From: Paraburkholderia polaris
GTDB lineage: Bacteria > Pseudomonadota > Gammaproteobacteria > Burkholderiales > Burkholderiaceae
Assembly (NCBI RefSeq): GCF_012927345.1
Contig: NZ_JABBGJ010000012.1
Location: forward strand, 1 to 64,000
Length of the DNA stretch: 64,000 bases
Reading direction: 5' to 3'
How positions within the stretch are numbered: the first letter of the stretch is position 1; every line of letters begins with the position of its first letter. Under the pieces are notes generated by a model. It had not been told where the DNA came from, made no database searches, and saw only the letters and a list, made by a program, of their open reading frames with translations. This document shows positions 51,868-61,011 of the stretch, one piece after another. A program made the translations under genes and the position numbers.

Positions 51868-53457
51868 TTAGAACACCTTCACCGGCACATTCACCACCAA
51901 CCGATACTCCATATTGTTGCCATCGGAGTAATAGCGCGAAGCGTTGTGCCACATCGCGATGAACGTGACCTTCGTGTCCTTGAAGCGGCCGCTTTGCAGC
52001 GTATAGCTCGGAATGAAGCCGAACTCATGATGGTGGCCGTGCACCGGTTCGCCATTCTTCCAGTACAGGTTATGCAGCGGCGCCGATGCCGAAGCATTGT
52101 CTGCGGCACCCGCCGACGCGTCCGCACCCCAGCCATACTCGCCCCAGAACATTGCCTTGAGCCCCGGCACGCCGGCGTATTTGCCGTCGAACGTATAGCG
52201 CAATTGCAGCGACTGCTCATGCGGCGCGTTGTAGTCGACGTCCATCGAGTTGGTTAGGTAGATACCGTTAGTCTCGTTGACGTAGTCGAAGAACTGGTCG
52301 CCGAGCACCTGCTGGTAGCCGAGCAGCAGCGCATGCGGGCCGTGCTGTGCCGAGACCGAGAGGCTGTACGCGTTGCTGTTGATGTGCCCCTGCCGCGATG
52401 CGCCGGTATCGTGCGTCGAATAGATATTCGCGAGACCGCTCCACTTGATCGTGGTCGGGTCGCCGAACGACTGCGCCACCGAGCCGTAGTACTGACGCCA
52501 GACGTCGTCCGCCTGGTCGACATACAGCGCCACTTCGCCGTTCCTGGCGTAGTGCCATGTACCGCCCGCGTAGGTCAGGCGGTCGATGCGCGTGCCGCCA
52601 TACGAAGTGGTCAGATTGGTCAGATTCGTGTGCCCGCGTGCGTCGACTTTGGTGAAACTGCCGGCCTCCAGCGTCGTGTGAACGAGGTCGTTGCTGACCA
52701 TCGACACACCGAGGAAAGTCGGCGGCAACGCGCGGTTGTCATGCGGTTCGAGGAACGGGTTGGTGACGGTCTGCAGGCCGTACTTCACGACCGTTTCCGA
52801 AATGCGCCCCTTGATGTCATACATGCCTGGGTAAGCCCACGCGAGTTGTTGCGAGCCGCCGCCGTCCTTGCCCACGTGCACCATGTTGCCGGCGCCGTTG
52901 CCGCCGTCGAGTTTGAGTGCGGCGAACAGTGACGCGTCGAAGCCGAAACCCACCAGACCTTGCGTGAAGCCCGATTCATAGTTCGCTTGCGCGCCCTGAA
53001 CCCACGCGTGGCGATAGATCGCGGTGGGGGCCTGGAAGTAGTCGGCGTAGTTGCGGAACTGCAGGTTCAGATGACTATCGGAGATGAAGCCCTTGCTCGC
53101 CGCCTGGCTCGACGGTGGTGTGGGCGGCGTGACCGTCTGGTTGGCTTCCGCGTTGACGACGGCGTTTGTCGTGTCGGGTTGATCGTTGCGCACCTGGCCA
53201 CCCTGGTCCGCTCTGCGCTTGCCGGATGTGTTGGATTGCGGAGCTTGCGACGTAGACGAAGCTTGCGACCGTTGCGTAGGAGACGACAACGTTTGCGCGA
53301 GCGTTTGAGTTTTCGTCGTATCGGAGGTGGGCTCCAATGCGACGTCATCGGCATAGGCACTCGCGCTGAGGGTTAGCGCGGGCAGCGTGAATGCGCAGTA
53401 AAAGAAGGTGGCTGCACTGGTTTTTTTTGACCGCTTTTTTGTTCGGCTATCTTTCAT
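51868..53457 (-). CDS. OprD-family outer-membrane porin
   Basis: A 529-residue porin of the OprD/OpdP type that takes up amino acids or small peptides. Features: signal peptide (basic MKDSRTKKRSKK then hydrophobic, cleaved near AYAD), barrel start GFISDSHLNLQFRNYADYF, typical QGAQANYESGFTQGLVGFGFD, and C-terminal YRLVVNVPVKVF ending in Phe. Between signal and barrel is an unusual ~90-residue Ser/Thr/Gln/Asn-rich segment (about 45-120) that typical OprD proteins lack. Same strand and 230 bases downstream of the peptide ABC operon, fitting outer-membrane entry for its substrates. ATG 53457. Confidence 0.88.
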   Translation of the reverse strand: MKDSRTKKRSKKTSAATFFYCAFTLPALTLSASAYADDVALEPTSDTTKTQTLAQTLSSPTQRSQASSTSQAPQSNTSGKRRADQGGQVRNDQPDTTNAVVNAEANQTVTPPTPPSSQAASKGFISDSHLNLQFRNYADYFQAPTAIYRHAWVQGAQANYESGFTQGLVGFGFDASLFAALKLDGGNGAGNMVHVGKDGGGSQQLAWAYPGMYDIKGRISETVVKYGLQTVTNPFLEPHDNRALPPTFLGVSMVSNDLVHTTLEAGSFTKVDARGHTNLTNLTTSYGGTRIDRLTYAGGTWHYARNGEVALYVDQADDVWRQYYGSVAQSFGDPTTIKWSGLANIYSTHDTGASRQGHINSNAYSLSVSAQHGPHALLLGYQQVLGDQFFDYVNETNGIYLTNSMDVDYNAPHEQSLQLRYTFDGKYAGVPGLKAMFWGEYGWGADASAGAADNASASAPLHNLYWKNGEPVHGHHHEFGFIPSYTLQSGRFKDTKVTFIAMWHNASRYYSDGNNMEYRLVVNVPVKVF

Positions 53458-53615
53458 GGTGTACGTCTCTGTTATTTTGGTGAGTCTTTGGCTGACGGTT
53501 AGCCAGTCCACGTTTATCGCTCGTCCCGCTGATGACAGGACGAACGAATCCAACAGCGCGACGGCCCGCCGCGCCAGGGAATACGGTTTTAAGTTTTCAG
53601 ACTGTTTTCTTCAGT

Positions 53616-53686
53616 GCCCCCAAGGGGGCTTCCTATGGGGCGTGCCCCAAGGACACTTCCTTTGAAGCATCCCCCAAGAGAACTTC

Positions 53687-53696
<10 letters not shown>
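53616..53696. repeat. CCCCAAGGGGNCTTCCT-type repeat, three units
   Basis: Three head-to-tail ~27-base units (53616-53642, 53643-53670, 53671-53696), each CCCCAAG, then ACTTCCT or GCTTCCT, then GGGGCG or a decayed form. Also found at 60706-60750. The last unit overlaps the oppF stop. Confidence 0.85.
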
Positions 53697-54741
<1,045 letters not shown>

Positions 54742-54745
<4 letters not shown>

Positions 54746-55737
54746 ACGTGTTGTACCTCCATGATTTCCCGCACCGGCCGGTGGCATGCGCGCAACGCGT
54801 CGACAGCCGTCGGCGACGCCGTAAGCGCAGGCCGCGACTCGCGGCACCGATCGCTGCAATACGTGCAGCGCGGCGCGAATGCGCAACCCTCGCCGACTTC
54901 GCCGGGCAATGGCGGGTTGCCAGGAATGGTTTGCAGCGGACGGTCATCGTCGTCGGTCAGGCGCGGCAGCGCGTTCAGCAGACCGATCGTGTACGGATGA
55001 GTGGGCGCGGCGAACAGCGTGGCGGCGTTCGCCTGTTCGACGGTCTGGCCGGCGTACATCACCATCACGTCGTCGCACAACCCGGCCACGACGCCCATGT
55101 CGTGCGTGATCAGAATGATCGCGGTGCCGCGTTCGCGGTTCAGTTCGCGCAGCAATTCGATGATTTGCGCCTGCACGGTCACGTCGAGCGCGGTGGTCGG
55201 CTCGTCGGCGATCAGGATTTCCGGCTCGGAGAGCAGGGCCATCGCGATCATCACGCGTTGCCGCATGCCGCCGGAGAACTCGTGCGGATACATGTTGATG
55301 CGCCGCGCGGCATCGGGAATGCGCACTGTTTCGAGCGTTTCGATGGCGCGGCGGCGCGCTTCGCGGCGCGACATCTTGCGATGCAGTTGCAGCGTCTCGG
55401 TCATCTGCCGTTCGATCGTCAGGAACGGGTTGAGCGAGGTCATCGGGTCCTGAAAGATCATGCCGATACGGTCGCCGCGAATCCTGTTCAACGCGGCTTC
55501 GTTCATCGTCAGCAGGTTTTCGCCGCGATAGGTCGCGGCGCCCGACACCTTGCCGTTGCCGGCCAGCAGGCCGAGCAACGCCATCACGGTCTGGCTTTTG
55601 CCCGAGCCCGATTCACCGACGATGCCGAGCGTGCGGCCCGCTTCGAGCGAAAACGATACGCGCTGCACCGCGTCCACAGGTGCGCCCTCGCGGCGCGTGA
55701 AGCGCACGCTCAGGTCTTTGACTTCGAGTAGCGGCAT
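54742..55737 (-). CDS. oppD: Oligopeptide/dipeptide ABC transporter ATP-binding protein (OppD/DppD)
   Basis: A 331-residue ATPase: Walker A GIVGESGSGKSQ, Q-loop IGMIFQDPMTSLNPFLT, signature FSGGMRQRVMIAMAL, Walker B ILIADEPTTALDVT, His switch LITHDMGVVAG, and the C-terminal domain GCAFAPRCTYCSDRC with conserved Cys. Starts two bases after the oppC stop and overlaps oppF. Drives peptide import with OppF. Confidence 0.95.
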
Positions 55738-55738
55738 G

Positions 55739-56653
55739 TCAGCGGTCCTTCGGATCGAATGCGTCGCGCAGGCCGTCGCCGACGAAATTCACGCAATACA
55801 AGGTGACGCACAGCATCACCGTCGGGCACAGCAGCAGCCACGGCATCGATTCGAGCTTCTGCGCGCCGTCCTGAATCAGCACGCCCCAGCTCGTCATGGG
55901 TTCCTGCACGCCGAGGCCGAGGAACGACAGCACGGATTCGGTCAACACGATGTTGGGCACCGTCACGCTGGCATACACCACCACGACGCCGAGCAGATTC
56001 GGCACGATGTGGCGCGCGATGATCGAAGGCGAACTGACGCCGATTGCTCGGGCGGCGTCGATGAATTCGCGCGAGCGCAGCGACAGCGTCTGGCCGCGCA
56101 CCACGCGCGCCATGTCGAGCCACGAGAACGCGCTGATCGTCAGCACGACCAGATAGAACGCGCGACCGAACATCGTCATCATCAGGATCGCGATCAGCAT
56201 GTAGGGGATCGCGTACATCATGTCGACGATGCGCATCATCACCGCATCGACGCGGCCGCCCAGATAGCCGGCGGTGGCGCCATACGCCACGCCGATCAGC
56301 CCCGACACGAGCGTGCCGAGCAGACCCACTTCCAGCGACACGCGTCCGCCTTGCAGCGTGCGCGCGAGCAGGTCGCGGCCGAGTTCGTCGGTGCCGAACC
56401 AGTGCATGTTCGCGAGCGTCGGCGCGAGGCTGATCGCACTCCAGTCGCTGTCGATCGGATTGTTCGGCAGGAACCACGGACCGGCCACGCAGGCAATCAC
56501 GATCAGCAGCAAGACGACGAAACCGGAAAACGCCGCGCGATTGCGCACGAAGCGTAGCGCGGCGGTGGCGAGCGGCCCGCGCGAACGCGGCGCCCTTGCG
56601 ATGGCCGCGAGCGGATCGAGCGCCGCGGCAGTCGGTTGAATTGAGCGGGGCAT
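55739..56653 (-). CDS. oppC: Oligopeptide/dipeptide ABC transporter permease (OppC/DppC)
   Basis: A 304-residue permease of six helices. The OppC-type N-terminal domain precedes VLLLIVIACVAGPWFLP; WFGTDELGRDLLARTLQGGRVSLEVG is a family hallmark and the coupling motif is DAARAIGVSSPSIIARHIVPNLL. ATG 56653 is three bases after the oppB stop. Confidence 0.95.
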   Translation of the reverse strand: MPRSIQPTAAALDPLAAIARAPRSRGPLATAALRFVRNRAAFSGFVVLLLIVIACVAGPWFLPNNPIDSDWSAISLAPTLANMHWFGTDELGRDLLARTLQGGRVSLEVGLLGTLVSGLIGVAYGATAGYLGGRVDAVMMRIVDMMYAIPYMLIAILMMTMFGRAFYLVVLTISAFSWLDMARVVRGQTLSLRSREFIDAARAIGVSSPSIIARHIVPNLLGVVVVYASVTVPNIVLTESVLSFLGLGVQEPMTSWGVLIQDGAQKLESMPWLLLCPTVMLCVTLYCVNFVGDGLRDAFDPKDR

Positions 56654-56656
56654 GGA

Positions 56657-57595
56657 TCAGTACCGGATGCGCGGATCGAGCCAGGCGTACGCCAGATCGA
56701 CCAGCAGATTGAACAGGACGGCGACCGCGGTGGTCAGCACGACGAGGCCGAGCACGAGGGTGTAGTCGCGGTTGATCGCGCCGTTGACGACCAGTTGGCC
56801 GAGGCCGGGCAGCGCGAACACCGATTCGGTGACCACCGCCGCCGTGATCGACGAGATGCAGATCGAGCCCAGCAGCGACACCACCGGCATCAGCGCCGGC
56901 TTCAACGCATGGCGCAACACGATCGTGCGTCCCGGCAGGCCTTTGGCGCGTGCGGTGCGGATGAAGTTGCCCGACAGCACTTCGATCATGCTGCCGCGCA
57001 TCACGCGAGCGATCGCAGCGACGTTGATGATGGTGAGCAGCACGATCGGCAGCACGCGATAGCGCCACTCGCCTTCGCCCCAGCCGCCGGCCGGCAGCCA
57101 GCCTTGGCCTTCGGAGGTCTTCAGCAGGATCGCGAAGATCCACACCAGCACCGGACCCAGCACGAACGGTGGCACCACGTTGCCGATATTGCCGAGCACC
57201 ATCACCAGGTGATCGATGAAACGGTCGCGCCGCACAGCGGCCAGCGTGCCGAGCGTGACGCCGATCACGACCGCGATCGGCACCGATACGCCGCCTACGC
57301 CGAGACTCACCGGCAATGCCTTCCACACCAGATCGTTGACCGACCAGTCGGCGTAGCGGAACGACGGACCGAGATCGCCGTGCAGCAGCGCGCCGAGGTA
57401 ATGGAGGTACTGCAGCCACAGCGGCTCGTCGAGGTGATACTTGGCGTTGAGGTTCGCGAGCACGGCCGCCGACAGGTGCTTCTCGGTGTCGAACGGCCCG
57501 CCGGGGGTGAGGTGCAGCAGCAGATAGCACGCGGTGATCACGGCGAGAATCGTCGGGATCGCCCAGAGCGTGCGGCGCAGCGTATAAGCCAGCAT
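56657..57595 (-). CDS. oppB: Oligopeptide/dipeptide ABC transporter permease (OppB/DppB)
   Basis: A 312-residue permease: the start MLAYTLRRTLWAIPTILAVI and the following LHLTPGGPFDTEKHLSAAVLANL are typical for OppB, followed by five more helices and the coupling motif RTARAKGLPGRTIVLRHALKPAL. Follows the binding-protein gene by 16 bases. Confidence 0.95.
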   Translation of the reverse strand: MLAYTLRRTLWAIPTILAVITACYLLLHLTPGGPFDTEKHLSAAVLANLNAKYHLDEPLWLQYLHYLGALLHGDLGPSFRYADWSVNDLVWKALPVSLGVGGVSVPIAVVIGVTLGTLAAVRRDRFIDHLVMVLGNIGNVVPPFVLGPVLVWIFAILLKTSEGQGWLPAGGWGEGEWRYRVLPIVLLTIINVAAIARVMRGSMIEVLSGNFIRTARAKGLPGRTIVLRHALKPALMPVVSLLGSICISSITAAVVTESVFALPGLGQLVVNGAINRDYTLVLGLVVLTTAVAVLFNLLVDLAYAWLDPRIRY

Positions 57596-57611
57596 GACGG
57601 TGCTCCCGCGC

Positions 57612-59228
57612 TTAGTGCTTGATCAGATACATGTCTTGCGTGGCGCGCTGGTCGACGTAATTGGTCGACGTGTAGCCGCCCACATACGACTTGACCAGCC
57701 GGTCCGCCGAGTACTGGAAGAGCGATACCACGGGGTAGTCGTTCATCGCCAGCTCGTGCGCCTGCGAGAGCAGGGCGGTGCGCTTCGCGTCGTCGAGCTG
57801 CTGATTGCCTTCATCGACCAGCTTGTCGACTTGCGGGTTGCAGTAGCGCTGATCGTTCTGCACGCTGTTGCAGCGGATCAGATCGAAAAACGAGTTGGCG
57901 TCGTTGTAGTCGACAAACCAGCCGTCGCGCGAGGCCTGTACCTTGCCGTCGTGGCGTTGCTTGAACAGGACCTTTTGTTCGACGTTCTCGAGCTTGGCGG
58001 TCACGCCGAGCTTGGTGCGCCATTCCGACGTGGCAAACAGCGCGACCTTCTTGTGCAGGTCGTTGGTGTTGTAGGTGAGCGTGAACGTCAGCGGCTTCGC
58101 GTCCGAATAACCTGCGGCTTTCAGCAGGTTGCGCGCGTAATCGACGCGCCTGGCCATCGGCCAGCTTGCCCAGTCAGGCGTGAAGACGTTAGCGCCTTCC
58201 GTGCCCTTGGCGATCAGGCCGTACATCGGCACCTCGCCGTCAGCCGTCAGACGCTTGGTCAGCAGGTCGCGGTCCAGCACCATCGCCAGCGCCTGGCGCA
58301 CGCGTTTGTCCTTGAATGCGGGGTCTTCGTTGTTCAGGCTGTAGTAGTAAGTGGCGATCTGCAGGCCGGTTTTCAGCTCGGAGCCGAACTGTTTGCTCAC
58401 CTGCGTGTAGATGCCCGACGGAATCGAATACGTGTAGTCGAACTGGCCGGCCTGATACATGCGCATCGCCGTTTCGTCGTTTTCGATCGGCAGATAGGTC
58501 ACTTTCGTGATCACGACCTTGCTGGCATTCCAGTACGTGCTGCTTTTGGTCGCCACGAGGCGATTGCTCGGCTGCCAGTCGGTCAGCACATACGGGCCGT
58601 TACCGACGAAGTTGCCCGGTCGGGTCCAGTCGCCACCGAATTTGGTAACGGTCGCGCGGTTGACCGGTGCCATGGCCGGCATGGCGGTGAGTTGCGGGAA
58701 GAAGGCGGCGGGCACTTCGGTTGTGACTTCGAGCGTGTACGGATCGATGGCGCGCGCGGCGAGACTCGTCAGCGGTGCCTTGCCGGCGAGAATCGCCTTG
58801 GCATTCTTCACGAATTCGACCAGCACCGTGTATTTCGAGCCCGTCTTCGGATCGAGCACGCGTTGCCATGAATAGACGAAGTCAGCGGCGGTGACCGGCT
58901 GGCCATTGCTCCAGCGCGCGTCGTGGCGCAGCTTGAAAACCCACGTATCCGGCCCGGTGCGCGTCCACGATTGCGCGACGCCTGGCACGACCGCGCCGGC
59001 CGCGTCGATACGCGTCAGGCCTTCGAACATGTCAAGCGCGATCGTGTCGCCGGTCCACGATTCAATATGCGCGGGGTCGAGCGATTCGGTTTCGGCCGGC
59101 ACCTGGCGGGTGAGTTCCTGGCTGGCGGCGAGCGTGATGCCCGCAGGCACCGTGACGGCGAAGGCAGAGGGCTGAAACGTAAGGACGAGCGCGGCCAGCG
59201 CCGTCGCGTAGACGAACGGGGTTTTCAT
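57612..59228 (-). CDS. oppA: Peptide ABC transporter binding protein, OppA/MppA-like
   Basis: A 538-residue extracellular family 5 solute-binding protein: signal peptide cleaved near AFAV, then ETESLDPAHIESWTGDTIALDMFEGLTR, WVFKLRHDARWSNGQPVTAADFVYSWQRVLDP and NGPYVLTDWQP, all OppA hallmarks. OppA-type proteins bind di- to oligopeptides; murein peptides are possible (MppA-like). It heads the transporter operon. The 181-base gap to the XRE-cupin gene contains a TTAC/GTAA palindrome. Confidence 0.93.
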   Translation of the reverse strand: MKTPFVYATALAALVLTFQPSAFAVTVPAGITLAASQELTRQVPAETESLDPAHIESWTGDTIALDMFEGLTRIDAAGAVVPGVAQSWTRTGPDTWVFKLRHDARWSNGQPVTAADFVYSWQRVLDPKTGSKYTVLVEFVKNAKAILAGKAPLTSLAARAIDPYTLEVTTEVPAAFFPQLTAMPAMAPVNRATVTKFGGDWTRPGNFVGNGPYVLTDWQPSNRLVATKSSTYWNASKVVITKVTYLPIENDETAMRMYQAGQFDYTYSIPSGIYTQVSKQFGSELKTGLQIATYYYSLNNEDPAFKDKRVRQALAMVLDRDLLTKRLTADGEVPMYGLIAKGTEGANVFTPDWASWPMARRVDYARNLLKAAGYSDAKPLTFTLTYNTNDLHKKVALFATSEWRTKLGVTAKLENVEQKVLFKQRHDGKVQASRDGWFVDYNDANSFFDLIRCNSVQNDQRYCNPQVDKLVDEGNQQLDDAKRTALLSQAHELAMNDYPVVSLFQYSADRLVKSYVGGYTSTNYVDQRATQDMYLIKH

Positions 59229-59351
59229 CGGTTGAGATCGCAGGAAAGGTCGAGAGAAGAACGCGCTGGCGCTAAGGCGCCCGGTTATCTGCGGTGCTCG
59301 GGCCGGGGCGGCCCTTGTTGCCCGTGTTGATTGCGCGACATGCAGGATTCC

Positions 59352-59364
59352 TTACATTTGGTAA
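59352..59364. promoter_or_regulatory. TTAC-N5-GTAA palindrome upstream of oppA
   Basis: TTACATTTGGTAA between the XRE-cupin stop (59410) and the oppA start (59228); a possible operator or part of a promoter. Short, so weakly supported. Confidence 0.3.
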
Positions 59365-59409
59365 TGCAGGCAAACCCTGGCCGGATCAACCGGAAAAGGT
59401 GCCTGCCTT

Positions 59410-59982
59410 TTAGAACAGTCTCGGTGTGCCCACCCAGACGACTACCGACTCTTTGCGTGCGGTATTCACCCAGCTGTGCGGCACCGTCGATTCGTAATGC
59501 GCGCTGTCTCCCGCATGCAACACGAACGTCTTGCCTTCCAGCGTCAACGACACTTCGCCGTCGATCACATAAACAAACTCTTCCCCGGCATGCGTGGTCA
59601 CTTCGGAGCGTTTCTGCCCGGGCGGCATCCTTACGAGGATCGCTTCGAGCTGACGGCCGCCCGTCAGATTGGTCAACCGTGCAAACAGATTGGCCGAGTC
59701 CGCAAAACCGAAAAACTTCAACTGATCGCCACGGCACACAGAGCGTTCTTCGCTAGGTGTGTCGACGAAATACTGCACCGTCACCCCGAGTGCCTGGGCA
59801 ATCCCGGCCAGCGAAGTAATGGACGGTGACGCCAGCCCGCGTTCGACTTGCGACAAAAACGGCTTGGAAATACCCGCCGCTGTTGCCGTGTCATCCAGCG
59901 TGCGCTTGAGCCGTTGCCGCAGCGCGCGGATCTTGCTGCCGAGTTCGAATGCCGGGTTGTTCTTTTGAATTGTCGTGACCAT
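59410..59982 (-). CDS. XRE-cupin transcriptional regulator (PuuR-like)
   Basis: A 190-residue regulator: N-terminal helix-turn-helix (LGSKIRALRQRLKRTLDDTATAAGISKPFLSQVERGLASPS in outline, residues about 14-54) joined to a C-terminal cupin_2 domain (PPGQKRSEVTTHAGEEFVYVIDG, FVLHAGDSAHYESTVPHSW). Such proteins sense small amines or amino acids. Directly upstream of oppA on the same strand, so likely the regulator of peptide uptake and of itself. ATG 59982; two GTTTGAT direct repeats lie in its promoter. Confidence 0.9.
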   Translation of the reverse strand: MVTTIQKNNPAFELGSKIRALRQRLKRTLDDTATAAGISKPFLSQVERGLASPSITSLAGIAQALGVTVQYFVDTPSEERSVCRGDQLKFFGFADSANLFARLTNLTGGRQLEAILVRMPPGQKRSEVTTHAGEEFVYVIDGEVSLTLEGKTFVLHAGDSAHYESTVPHSWVNTARKESVVVWVGTPRLF

Positions 59983-60011
59983 AGCAGGAGGAAATTAGCC
60001 CGTCAAAATTT

Positions 60012-60038
60012 GTTTGATATAAGTAAATATGGTTTGAT
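60012..60038. promoter_or_regulatory. GTTTGAT direct repeats upstream of the XRE-cupin gene
   Basis: GTTTGAT at 60012-60018 and again at 60032-60038, spaced 20 bases (two DNA turns), in an AT-rich stretch 30-56 bases before the XRE-cupin start. Good autoregulatory operator candidates. Confidence 0.5.
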
Positions 60039-60250
60039 TGCGGTCCAGGCCGGGGTGGCGGGCCGTTCAGCGCCCGGTCGTGCAAGGGGCCGCATTTTCG
60101 AGACAACGCTCTATGTTGCCAGAACCGAAATCCGGGCCAGCCGTTTTGACCGGTAATCGACGAGAAATTGAAAGCGAATGCGGTAAAGCCTGCGGTATGC
60201 AGAAGGCTGCCCGCATTGATGCAGGTTGAGTATCAGGAGGCGTTAAAGGC

Positions 60251-60352
60251 ATGACATCAAAGACTATTTTCAGTCAAATGCGACTTCGCAACGAAGGTGT
60301 CCTGCTTGTAAGAACCGGTAATTGGCTTGGTATCAGTGAATTCCCTGAGTGA
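60251..60352 (+). CDS. Possible 33-residue ORF with strong ribosome site
   Basis: ATG 60251 is preceded by a perfect AGGAGG (60235-60240), though the 10-base spacing is long. Translation begins MTSKTIFSQMRLRNEG and ends WLGISEFPE. No hydrophobic segment or known family. It could be a leader peptide or small protein; it may be chance. Confidence 0.3.
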   Translation: MTSKTIFSQMRLRNEGVLLVRTGNWLGISEFPE

Positions 60353-60705
60353 CGAACCATGCTTATATTTGCAGAATCAGCCCCGCTTGGCGGTAGGCAC
60401 ACCTGTTCGCATCACACGCGACGTCGACCGCTGTTTTTCATTCCGCGCGCAGCGATCCTGCGCGGCGGAGCGTTGTCCGGCACGTTCCATCCCAACGCTC
60501 GCCGGCATGAGGACATGACTATCACTGCCGATTTTTCCTGCCGCGGGCCTAGCGCCCGCCGCCCGGCGCGGCCGCCATCTGCCGCTTGCCTGTTCGTCGG
60601 CCTCCGGGTCGCCGGCCGCCGGACCCCCGTTTCCCGCGATGCTTTATCATTGAGCCCGTTCCGCCTGCCGGAGCCCGAGCCCAATGTGGCGCAGCGTCCC
60701 TCAAT

Positions 60706-60750
60706 CCCCCAAGGGGACTTCCTTCGGGGCGGGGGACTTCCTGCGGGGCG
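60706..60750. repeat. CCCCAAGGGGNCTTCCT-type repeat, two units
   Basis: CCCCCAAGGGGACTTCCTTC, then GGGGCG, followed by a shortened second unit (GGGGGACTTCCTGCGGGGCG). Same repeat family as 53616-53696. Confidence 0.85.
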
Positions 60751-61011
60751 TACCGCGTGGCGGACCTCTATCCCATCCCCTGGTTTTTCTGCTGGTCTTG
60801 GCGCCTCAGTTTGCAGCTCAGTTTGCAGACGAGCGCGCAGCTCAGTTTTCCAGATGAACGTGTAGATGAGCGCGCCACTGACTACGCGCAGGCATTGCCC
60901 AATGCCTGCGTCGCGTCGCGCATGGTCCGCTGACCGTTTTTCCAGATCCAGTTTTTCGCGTCGCGTGGCCAGCCTACGCGCCGCCGCAACCGTAAGAACA
61001 CGAGGTACATG

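Larger units (their letters stand above)
59983..61011. other. Long intergenic region with small repeats and a possible leader ORF
   Basis: About 1 kb between the XRE-cupin gene and the POT symporter. It holds GTTTGAT direct repeats, a 33-codon frame with a strong ribosome site (60251-60352) and the dispersed CCCCAAGGGG repeat (60706-60750). Several longer frames in 60359-60933 have no recognisable product and a composition like read-through of GC-rich DNA, so they are not called. Confidence 0.6.

Noticed and set aside
55710..57530. A 606-codon minus-strand frame across oppB/oppC
   Set aside because: Same strand as the permeases but in another frame; oppB and oppC have clear family motifs and this frame does not.
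60359..60933. Frames of 115-168 codons before the POT gene
   Set aside because: They run through a dispersed DNA repeat and are Arg/Pro-rich with no domain.
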